Assembly (NCBI GenBank): GCA_002691835.1
Contig: NZJA01000049.1
Coordinates: 1-8,181 of the forward strand
Direction: 5' to 3'
DNA length: 8,181 bases
From: Planctomycetota bacterium
Lineage (GTDB): Bacteria > Planctomycetota > UBA8108 > UBA1146
The position numbers and the translations under genes are program-made. Positions 1-5,963 of the stretch are shown in pieces. Under the pieces are notes generated by a model that saw only the letters and a program-made list of their open reading frames with translations, ran no database searches and was not told the DNA's origin. Every line of letters begins with the position of its first letter. Position 1 is the stretch's first letter.

Positions 1-909
1 GCCGTCTTGGTCGACTCCAAGGCCTGAGAGCAGTCCATCTTCGACCCATGTACCATCTTCTTGTCGGATCCACAGATGATTGGGGCAAGAATCATTGGCG
101 ACAAAAATTTCCGGATACGGACTCCCGAAAAGATTGACGATGGTGACAGCAAGACCGTAACCGGGTCGGGCATTTTCAAATCCCCACTCAACGGTCCGGT
201 CGATGAATTTTCCGTCACCCAGATTCTCGAAAACAAGATCGTGGGCTGCAGAAAGTCCTCTAGGTCCGCAGAGAACAGGCATGTTCTCCCAAAGGCAGGA
301 CCAGTCTTCACCATGTTGAGGGGGGGAGTCGAATGGGAAGTCGAGATAGCGACACAGATACACATCGAGGTCACCATCGAGGTCAAGGTCCGCAAATGAA
401 GCACTCGTGCACCATGAAGCAGTTTCAATGCCTGAATTTGGGAAGGGACGGAAGCTGCCATTGTGATTTTCAAGAAGGAGAGAGCCATCAATGCCGGTCA
501 GGAGAAGGTCGTCATCTCCATCCCCGTCAATATCAGCGGCGGCACATCCGGAGGTCCACTTGAGAGCCGGAATTCCCGCAGCGCCATCGATGGGCACTAA
601 ATTGAGCTGGTCATCGATGGAGAAAAGGAGGGGGGCATAGCTCGGCATGCCCTGATTCCAGCGATCGAGATTGGATCCGCAGGTGAGTAACAGTGCGAGA
701 TCTCCATCCCCATTTAAATCCAGAAGTGCCATTCCAGTGGATTTGACATCCACAATCCACTGCGCTGGCTGGGAACCATTTAATTGCTGGTAGTGGGGAG
801 GCTCAGCAGGGTTCAGCTGGGTAAACAGGTAGTTTCGTTGATCGGGTGACTGCCCAGTGCAGCCGGCCAAAAGAAAAAGTAGTGGCCCGAGTCGTATGAG
901 GGTCTTCAT
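1..909 (-). CDS. CRTAC1-type FG-GAP/VCBS repeat lipoprotein, 3' end outside window
   Basis: The minus strand is open from the ATG at 909 to the left edge (303 codons, no stop). The product begins MKTLIRLGPLLFLLAGC, a lipoprotein signal peptide with lipobox LAGC and Cys17 as the likely lipidated residue. Three Asp-rich FG-GAP calcium loops follow at residues 64-70, 126-134 and 174-182. A CGPRGL motif at 214-219 and VANDS at 270-274 are typical of the CRTAC1/ASPIC-UnbV group of seven-bladed propeller proteins common in planctomycetes. A further blade starts near 299 (VDQDG). Family members usually run to 500 residues or more, so roughly half is present and the ASPIC/UnbV end is not visible. It probably sits on the outside of a membrane; its ligand is unknown. 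Start choice: an AAGGAG lies 20 nt before this ATG but only 5 nt before an in-frame TTG at 924, so the true start may be 924 (four extra residues, same signal peptide). Confidence 0.86.
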   Translation of the reverse strand, partial: MKTLIRLGPLLFLLAGCTGQSPDQRNYLFTQLNPAEPPHYQQLNGSQPAQWIVDVKSTGMALLDLNGDGDLALLLTCGSNLDRWNQGMPSYAPLLFSIDDQLNLVPIDGAAGIPALKWTSGCAAADIDGDGDDDLLLTGIDGSLLLENHNGSFRPFPNSGIETASWCTSASFADLDLDGDLDVYLCRYLDFPFDSPPQHGEDWSCLWENMPVLCGPRGLSAAHDLVFENLGDGKFIDRTVEWGFENARPGYGLAVTIVNLFGSPYPEIFVANDSCPNHLWIRQEDGTWVEDGLLSGLGVDQDG

Positions 910-924
910 GTTGGTTGCCGGCAA

Positions 925-1197
925 GCGATCTCCTTGAGTGACGGTCAGCTGTTCCCATGAGTCTCCAAGATAACTGAATTCGTCTAAAAATACGGCGATG
1001 AAGCCAGTTCAATGCGACATCTTTTTTGGAGTTGAAGGTTTAGAATCGGGTTTTGCCCAGATTTGAGGTAACCCGGTATTTTCTGCGGGGTTATTATCAT
1101 GAATTGGTGAAGTAACCTTCAGCGAGAGGATTCCAAACCTCGCCAGGATCGATCTTTAGGCTTAAAATAGAGATTCACACAATAATAGGGGAGCAAG
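925..1197. other. Divergent intergenic region between lipoprotein and peroxidase genes
   Basis: This 273-base spacer must hold promoters for both flanking genes. I see a weak inverted repeat, CGGGTT at 1047-1052 and AACCCG at 1070-1075, with a 17-nt spacer. A -10-like TAAAAT at 1163-1168 sits about 30 bases before the peroxidase start but lacks a recognisable -35. GGGGAG at 1188-1193, four bases before the ATG at 1198, is the peroxidase ribosome binding site. No convincing small gene or structured RNA is visible. Confidence 0.5.
930..935 (-). promoter_or_regulatory. Shine-Dalgarno AAGGAG of the lipoprotein gene
   Basis: Reading the minus strand, AAGGAG is followed by ATCGC and then an in-frame TTG at 924-922. 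The ATG at 909 is too far away (20 nt) to use this site well. The site therefore argues for the TTG start. Confidence 0.5.
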
Positions 1198-2757
1198 ATG
1201 AATATTTTGTCGAGTCGGACGATGAGCAAACAGTGGGTGACACTTGGAATTCTTCTCGTTTTCCTCGGTTTTGCGAACGTTGCATATGCGCAGGGTCCGC
1301 CACCGCCCCCTCCTCCCGGAGGAGGCATTCCTCCTTTGCCACCTGTTCCACAACCGGCCCAAAACCCGGGGACTCCGGAAAAAGAGCTCTTGGGGAAATT
1401 TCTATTCTGGGAAACTCAGCTTTCTGCCGACCGAGCTGTTTCGTGTGGCACCTGTCATTTTCCTGAAGCGGGTGGAAGTGATCCTAGGTCTCTTTCGCAA
1501 CTGACTCGTCACCCGGGAAGCGATGGAATCTTCGGGAACGGGGATGACGTCATCGGTTCATTAGGACTGCAAGTTCAGGACTGTTCAGGGGAAATCCTGG
1601 GTTCGAGCATCTTTGGTATGGAGCGCCAGGTGACTTCCCGTAAGTCCCAATCAACGGTGGGCGCTATGTATTCTCCAACTCTCTTTTGGGATGGAAGATC
1701 TGGACCAGAGTTTGTTGACCCTGAGACTGGCATCGTCAGTATCCCCGGAAATTCGACTCCAGCTGGCGGGGCCTTGGAGGCTCAGGCCCTCGATCCGATT
1801 CTTTCTGAAATCGAAATGGGCTGTGCGACCCGAACATGGGACGAAGTCCGGGCCCGACTGATTTCAGCGCCACCTCTGCAGTTTTCCACCAATATTCCTT
1901 CGGCGATGATCTCAGCTCTTTCGCAGTTTCCGGATTATCCAGCTCTCTTCGAGATGGCTTTTGGGACACCAGTGATTACTGCCGAAAGAATCGCATTTGC
2001 GATCGCGTCTTATGAGAGAACCCTGTTACCGAATCAAACTCCTCTCGATCTATTCATCAATGGAAACCCCAACGCCCTGACGCCATCTGAGCAACAGGGG
2101 ATGAACGTGTTTTTGAATAATTGCCTGCCTTGTCACGGGGGACCTTTCCTCAGCGATAACGTTTTCCATGATATTGGAGTTCGTCCTGAAAACGAGGATA
2201 CGGGCAGATTTCAGGTCACTGGTAACAATGTGGATCGAGGCCGATTCAAGACTCCTCACCTCAGGAATGTGGCTCTCCGCGCTCCATTCTTCCACAACGG
2301 TGGCAAGGATACTTTGTTGGAGGTGGTCAATTTTTACAATGCTGGAGGAGACTTTCAGAATCCGGAACAAGGACCGGGAACACCTCCTCTGAACCTTCCT
2401 CTGGGCGCACGCCTGGATCTTGTCGATTTTCTTGAGGCTCTGACGGATCCAAGAGTGGAAGCGGCTCTTCCCCCATTTGACCACCCGGCGATGCCGAAGT
2501 TTTTTCGAAGGGGAGACGTCAATAGAGATGGAGAGGTTGATATCAGTGATGTTGTCAATGGGCTTCAGTATCTCTTTGATAATCAGCTGATTACCTGCGA
2601 AGACGCTGCTGATGCAAATGACGATGGTCAGATTAATGTCGCAGATGCTGTCCGGCTATTAGGGCTTCTCTTTAATGGATCTGAATCTCTTCCTGCTCCT
2701 TCTGAATTGACTGAAGGGCCTGATTTGACTCAGGACTTGTTAGAGTGCCTCGACTGA
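1198..2757 (+). CDS. Secreted di-heme cytochrome c peroxidase/MauG-family protein with C-terminal dockerin-like domain
   Basis: This 519-residue protein has a Sec signal peptide (about 1-31, cleavage after AYA) and a Pro-rich linker at 33-60 with seven consecutive prolines. The catalytic region, about 61-425, has two CxxCH heme sites: CGTCH at 83-87 and CLPCH at 309-313. Family signatures include LGKFLF (65-70), LFWDGR (162-167), EAQALDPI...EMG (194-208) and FKTPHLRNVALRAPFFHNGG (350-369). Known relatives reduce hydrogen peroxide, or in MauG oxidise a protein substrate, in the periplasm; the substrate here is unknown. Residues 437-519 form a dockerin-like domain with two calcium loops, DVNRDGEVDISD (440-451) and DANDDGQINVAD (472-483). 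Ordinary bacterial peroxidases are about 300-400 residues, so the tail is an addition. GGGGAG lies 4 nt before the ATG, and a strong terminator follows the stop. The peroxidase assignment is firm; the role of the tail is inferred. Confidence 0.92.
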   Translation: MNILSSRTMSKQWVTLGILLVFLGFANVAYAQGPPPPPPPGGGIPPLPPVPQPAQNPGTPEKELLGKFLFWETQLSADRAVSCGTCHFPEAGGSDPRSLSQLTRHPGSDGIFGNGDDVIGSLGLQVQDCSGEILGSSIFGMERQVTSRKSQSTVGAMYSPTLFWDGRSGPEFVDPETGIVSIPGNSTPAGGALEAQALDPILSEIEMGCATRTWDEVRARLISAPPLQFSTNIPSAMISALSQFPDYPALFEMAFGTPVITAERIAFAIASYERTLLPNQTPLDLFINGNPNALTPSEQQGMNVFLNNCLPCHGGPFLSDNVFHDIGVRPENEDTGRFQVTGNNVDRGRFKTPHLRNVALRAPFFHNGGKDTLLEVVNFYNAGGDFQNPEQGPGTPPLNLPLGARLDLVDFLEALTDPRVEAALPPFDHPAMPKFFRRGDVNRDGEVDISDVVNGLQYLFDNQLITCEDAADANDDGQINVADAVRLLGLLFNGSESLPAPSELTEGPDLTQDLLECLD

Positions 2758-2783
2758 TTTTTTCATCGTTGATTGATTTGCTT

Positions 2784-2825
2784 ATAAAGGTGAAGAGCCA
2801 AATGGCTCTTCGCCTTTATTTTTTT
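2784..2825 (+). terminator. Rho-independent terminator after the peroxidase gene
   Basis: A 16-bp stem (2784-2799 with 2804-2819, one G-U pair, AAAT loop) is followed immediately by an uninterrupted run of seven T on the + strand (2819-2825). It begins 27 bases after the peroxidase stop codon. It separates this transcript from the downstream gene, which has its own promoter candidate. Confidence 0.93.
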
Positions 2826-2884
2826 CGACTAATAAATGATTGTTGTGTAATTCGTGACTAACAATGATCAGGGGGAATCCTGAA

Positions 2885-2912
2885 TTGGAGTGAACCAGCA
2901 AACTTGTATGAT
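2885..2912 (+). promoter_or_regulatory. Candidate sigma-70-like promoter for the calcium-repeat protein gene
   Basis: TTGGAG at 2885-2890 and TATGAT at 2907-2912 are separated by 16 bases. The -10 box matches the consensus at five of six positions and the -35 box only partly. Transcription would begin near 2919, giving a leader of about 54 bases to the ATG at 2973. This placement is incompatible with a translation start at the TTG at 2904. Confidence 0.45.
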
Positions 2913-2962
2913 AAAGGGACTATTCAAAAATCGAGTCCGTCTATGCTGAGGAACTGGATTCC

Positions 2963-2967
2963 AGGAG
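2963..2967 (+). promoter_or_regulatory. Shine-Dalgarno AGGAG that sets the start at 2973
   Basis: AGGAG is followed by TCTTT and then ATG at 2973, an ideal 5-nt spacing. The two other in-frame candidates upstream, TTG at 2904 and ATG at 2943, have no comparable site. Starting at 2973 also puts a clean signal peptide at the N-terminus. Confidence 0.8.
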
Positions 2968-2972
2968 TCTTT

Positions 2973-4745
2973 ATGTTCAGGATTATCGTCCTACTCATCT
3001 GTTTGCTTCCGAATTCTCTGGAAGCTCAGGTTCCTACTGCGAGTTTGCGTATATCGAGTTCACAGGCCAGTCCTGGCTTACCTTTGGTCTCCAGAGTTTT
3101 CCTGGACCATACCAGTGATTGTGAAGCATTTTCGTTTGGCGTCACTCACGACCCCTCCCAAATGGAATTAATCAGCTTGGTCAGAGGGGCTCATCTGAAG
3201 GATGCGACTCTCGGGGGAGTCTCACCAGATTATTTAATGTTGGAGATATCCCCCACAGGAGGTGGTGGATACATCGTCGGTTGTCTCTTTGATCTTTCGC
3301 CGCCAATAACAGATCTTGCCGCGGGGTTGGATAGAGAGCTCGTGTTGGCCACTTACGAAGTCAGTCCGACAGCGATGGGATCGACACAGATTCTATTTTC
3401 GGGAGATTTACATGTTCCACCTGTCGATCTTCTTGTCGTGATGCAGGGTCTGGAAATCATTCCAGCTGTTAATGGTGGAGTGATCGATTTCATCACTGAT
3501 TGCAACATGAATGGTGTCCCAGATTCTGACGATATTGCCAATGGAGTTAGTCAGGATTGTGATGGGAATGGAAGTCCGGATGAATGTGGATTTGATCCCA
3601 CACTTCCTGATTGTGATTTGGATGGGATTCCTGATGTTTGTGAGACTGATTGCAATGGCGATTTGATCGCAGATCAATGTCAGCCAGAATTAGATTGTAA
3701 TAGTGACGGGATTCTCGACTCCTGTGCTATTGCGGATGGTCTTAGCCAAGATTGTGACCTCGACGGACTTCCGGATGACTGTGAAATCGCACAAGCTCAG
3801 GAGCCAGACTGCGATATTGACGGAGTCCCGGATGCATGCGCTGTCGCAAGTGGTGCTGTAGCCGATTGTGATGGAGATGGTGTCCCTGACCAGTGCCAAA
3901 TCCAGTCCGGGTCGGTGGACTGTGACCTGAATGGCGAGCTGGATACTTGTCAGTTGGCGGCAGGAACTGCCTCTGACTGTGACGCAGACGGTCTTTTGGA
4001 TGTCTGTGCGATCGATCAGGGTTTGGCTGGAGACTGCGATCAAAATGGGACTCTTGATGCATGTGAAATCCAGTCTGGAATTGCCCAGGATTGTGATCTC
4101 GATGGACTTCCGGATGAATGCGCAATCGCCCAGGGATCTGTAGGGGATTGTGATCAGGATGGTTTGCTAGATCACTGTGAAATCACGAGTGGCTCGGCGA
4201 CGGATTGTGATCTCGATTCTGTCCCTGATGATTGCGAAATCATGAATGGAAATGGTCTGGATTGTGACCTTAACGGAGTTCTGGACGATTGTGAAATCGC
4301 AACAGATCTTTCCCTCGACTGCGACCTCAATGGAGAGTTGGATTTCTGTCAAATCTCTTCTGGGTTGGCAGCGGACTGTAATCAGAATGGTGAACTGGAT
4401 TCTTGCGACATTGGATCAGGAGTGAGTAGTGACCTTGATCAGGACGGAACTCCAGATGAATGTCAAAGTGACGAGTTCATTCGAGGCGACTGTAATGCCA
4501 ATGGAACTTTTAATATCGCGGATGCAATTGTCACCCTTAATTATCTATTCGGGCAGGCTACTGTGACCTGTAAAGATGCCTGTGATGTGAATGACGATGA
4601 AGTGATCAACATTGCAGACGCTGTGTACAAGTTAGGGGCTCTATTCAGCGGGGGAGCAATGCCGTTGGCACCTTTTCCGAACTGTGGCCCCGATCTTGAA
4701 GGCTTCACCCATGGTTGTGAGAGTTACCTTGCGACGTGCCCCTGA
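2973..4745 (+). CDS. Secreted protein: cohesin-like domain, 18 calcium-loop (thrombospondin type 3-like) repeats, dockerin-like domain
   Basis: This 590-residue protein has a signal peptide MFRIIVLLICLLPNSLEA with likely cleavage before Gln19. Residues about 20-175 look like an all-beta domain resembling cohesin-like domains of planctomycete surface proteins: an early SPGLPLV, FSFGVTHDP near 53-61, and a GGGG turn followed by VGCLFDL. This assignment is by pattern only. Residues 176-498 hold 18 copies of a 12-residue EF-hand-type loop of the form DCDxDGxPDxCE joined by 3-8 residue linkers, mostly 7. They likely bind calcium and form a rigid, disulfide-braced stalk. Residues 502-590 form a dockerin-like domain with loops at 506-517 and 538-549 and a Cys-containing tail ending GPDL...C. 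The second loop has Glu where Gly is usual. No catalytic motif is present, so a structural or adhesive surface role is the best inference. The reading frame stays open upstream to a TTG at 2904, but the ribosome binding site favours 2973. Confidence 0.88.
   Translation: MFRIIVLLICLLPNSLEAQVPTASLRISSSQASPGLPLVSRVFLDHTSDCEAFSFGVTHDPSQMELISLVRGAHLKDATLGGVSPDYLMLEISPTGGGGYIVGCLFDLSPPITDLAAGLDRELVLATYEVSPTAMGSTQILFSGDLHVPPVDLLVVMQGLEIIPAVNGGVIDFITDCNMNGVPDSDDIANGVSQDCDGNGSPDECGFDPTLPDCDLDGIPDVCETDCNGDLIADQCQPELDCNSDGILDSCAIADGLSQDCDLDGLPDDCEIAQAQEPDCDIDGVPDACAVASGAVADCDGDGVPDQCQIQSGSVDCDLNGELDTCQLAAGTASDCDADGLLDVCAIDQGLAGDCDQNGTLDACEIQSGIAQDCDLDGLPDECAIAQGSVGDCDQDGLLDHCEITSGSATDCDLDSVPDDCEIMNGNGLDCDLNGVLDDCEIATDLSLDCDLNGELDFCQISSGLAADCNQNGELDSCDIGSGVSSDLDQDGTPDECQSDEFIRGDCNANGTFNIADAIVTLNYLFGQATVTCKDACDVNDDEVINIADAVYKLGALFSGGAMPLAPFPNCGPDLEGFTHGCESYLATCP
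3498..4466 (+). repeat. Tandem array of 18 calcium-loop repeats, mostly 57-bp period, inside the coding region
   Basis: Eighteen in-frame copies encode loops with Asp at positions 1, 3 and 9, Asp/Asn at 5, usually Gly at 6, and Cys at 2 and 11. From repeat 5 onward the period is almost always 19 residues (57 bases); repeats 1-4 are irregular (13-20 residues). Copies are diverged at the DNA level, though the loops starting near 3750 and 4089 remain nearly identical over about 30 bases. The first copy lacks Cys11 (it ends DSDD) and the last lacks Cys2 (it begins DLDQ). Confidence 0.9.
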
Positions 4746-4751
4746 ATAGGC

Positions 4752-4789
4752 ATGGGGTTATGAGATCTATGGGGTTATGAGATCTATGG
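4752..4789. repeat. 17-bp direct tandem duplication, 2.2 copies
   Basis: The unit ATGGGGTTATGAGATCT occurs at 4752-4768 and again at 4769-4785 with no mismatch, followed by a partial third copy ATGG at 4786-4789. It lies between the two convergent genes, six bases after the stop codon at 4745. It looks like a recent slippage duplication. It is not a hairpin, and no clear terminator was found in this 73-base gap. Confidence 0.9.
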
Positions 4790-4818
4790 TTCTTGAAGCG
4801 ACCAGTCAGGTTAAAGCG

Positions 4819-5865
4819 TCAGGACTTTTGGCGAGCGGATTTTTTTTCCGTTTTCCGAGCTGTTTTTCTTGATCCTTTACGGCTGGAGGATCGATGAAGG
4901 CGTCGATGTCTAGCAAGGGCTGCTTCGACCAATAACCGAGTGAATCCCTCATGCCCCTCCGGGTCAAAAGACAGGCAGACGTCCGCACTGCTCCAGTCGG
5001 CTTTTGGATAATAAATCCCGCAGTTGGAATTAATTTCCAGCATGTAAGTCGTGCCATCTTCTGCAACGCGGATATCGCACCTTCCGAAACTGGCTCCTTT
5101 AAGTTCGACAAAAAATCTTGCGGTTTCATCCTGCAGTCTTTTGGATAAAACCGGATCTTTGACCTCGATTGCCGAAAGACCTGAGTAGTCGACCCACTTC
5201 AGATCGGAATGCTTGAAACTGTCACCTTTAGGAAAGATGTATTGGGCTGGTGGATAGGTGATTGGTTTCTTTGGGTTTTTCGGATTTTCTGCAACAAGGA
5301 CAGTGCATTCACTTCCCTCGATAAATTCTTCTATCAGGGCAGTCCCATGAAGAGAGATGATTTTTCGAGCCTGAATATTGAGGCCTTCGGGCGTCATGAC
5401 TTTGGATCTTCGACTAATGTCGAGTGAAGCATAGCTATTATGATGTTTGACAAAGAGGGGGAACTTTAACTTTTTGCTGGCCTTTTCGATATCCGCTTCA
5501 TTTCGCGCGAAGACATGTTTGGGGGTTGCAATACCAAGTTTTCGGCATGCCTTTTTCATCTGTGCGCGGGTGGGCTCGTAGCAATCAGAACATGCTCCAG
5601 CATAAGGAACCTTATGGCGTTCCAGAGTCTTGATAACCTCGATGCCAGGAGAGTCTTCTTCAGAAGAGCCATCACAGAGATTAAAGAAAAGATCGAAGTC
5701 TTGAGTGATCAATTCTTCGACATGCGGAATGCAGTCATGCTTTCCCTCGAGGACTGCTACGTGCCATTCCGCTTCTGGAAGGAAGGGGCGTGGGTCACAG
5801 GGCCAGTCGTCATCGGGAAATGGATCTTCATCGAGATCTTGCGTTGTCAGAAGGCAAATACGCAA
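4819..5865 (-). CDS. ATP-grasp family ligase, D-Ala-D-Ala ligase-like but not a canonical Ddl
   Basis: This 348-residue cytoplasmic protein has an N-terminal pre-ATP-grasp region with FNLCDGSSEED at 61-71, comparable to the FNxxHGxxGED of D-Ala-D-Ala ligases. The ATP-grasp core has a nucleotide-binding lysine in FVK (138-140), an ALIEEFIEGSE hinge strand (176-186), and metal/ATP ligands RCDIR (262-266, Asp264) and LEINSN (276-281, Glu277, Asn279). Such enzymes join a carboxylate to an amine through an acyl phosphate. The substrate is unknown: the final NSNCGIYYP replaces the usual NxxPG of Ddl. The last 30 residues are a Lys/Arg/Ser tail. The start is TTG with GGGGGAG 9 nt upstream, and no ATG or GTG is in frame before the upstream stop, so TTG at 5865 is well supported. 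It lies 98 nt downstream of the helicase gene on the same strand and may be cotranscribed. Confidence 0.85.
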   Translation of the reverse strand: MRICLLTTQDLDEDPFPDDDWPCDPRPFLPEAEWHVAVLEGKHDCIPHVEELITQDFDLFFNLCDGSSEEDSPGIEVIKTLERHKVPYAGACSDCYEPTRAQMKKACRKLGIATPKHVFARNEADIEKASKKLKFPLFVKHHNSYASLDISRRSKVMTPEGLNIQARKIISLHGTALIEEFIEGSECTVLVAENPKNPKKPITYPPAQYIFPKGDSFKHSDLKWVDYSGLSAIEVKDPVLSKRLQDETARFFVELKGASFGRCDIRVAEDGTTYMLEINSNCGIYYPKADWSSADVCLSFDPEGHEGFTRLLVEAALARHRRLHRSSSRKGSRKTARKTEKKSARQKS

Positions 5866-5895
5866 ATTACTGCTCTCCCCCGTAAGAGTTTTGAG

Positions 5896-5908
5896 AACTG
5901 TAACAGTT
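5896..5908. repeat. Short perfect inverted repeat upstream of the ATP-grasp gene
   Basis: AACTGT and ACAGTT flank a single A, giving a 13-bp perfect dyad. It lies in the 98-base gap between helicase stop and ligase start, about 31 bases upstream of the TTG start. It is too compact for an RNA terminator hairpin and has no T run. It could be a protein-binding site or chance. Confidence 0.45.
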
Positions 5909-5963
5909 GAGTTGTACGAGTGGAAGGATCACATGTCGCGAGGAGCGATCGCAGGCAAAGAAT

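Noticed and set aside
61..563. Plus-strand open frames of 112 and 76 codons near the left edge
   Set aside because: They are antisense to the lipoprotein gene, whose continuous frame has a lipobox and FG-GAP loops.
2050..2484. Minus-strand open frame of 144 codons within the peroxidase gene
   Set aside because: It lies entirely opposite the heme-binding half of a clearly coding gene, and its product has no recognisable domain or plausible composition.
2839..2865. Inverted repeat ATTGTT / AACAAT upstream of the repeat-protein gene
   Set aside because: Six A/T-rich bases with a 15-base gap are easily expected by chance, and it does not overlap the promoter candidate.
3690..4125. Two overlapping minus-strand open frames of 117 and 127 codons opposite the calcium-repeat array
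   Set aside because: They are antisense shadows: a 57-base periodic coding sequence leaves the other frames open as well. Their products repeat with the same period and match no family.
3498..4466. Possible CRISPR array from regularly spaced short repeats
   Set aside because: The units are diverged at DNA level, are continuously in frame, and encode calcium-binding loops, with no unique spacers.
3498..4466. Extra heme sites suggested by the many closely spaced cysteines in the repeat protein
   Set aside because: None has the CxxCH form. The cysteines lie at positions 2 and 11 of acidic loops, which fits disulfides.
4819..5865. Canonical D-alanine-D-alanine ligase (ddl)
   Set aside because: The ATP-grasp core fits, but the NxxPG substrate loop and HGxxGE motif are replaced, so the specific name is not justified.
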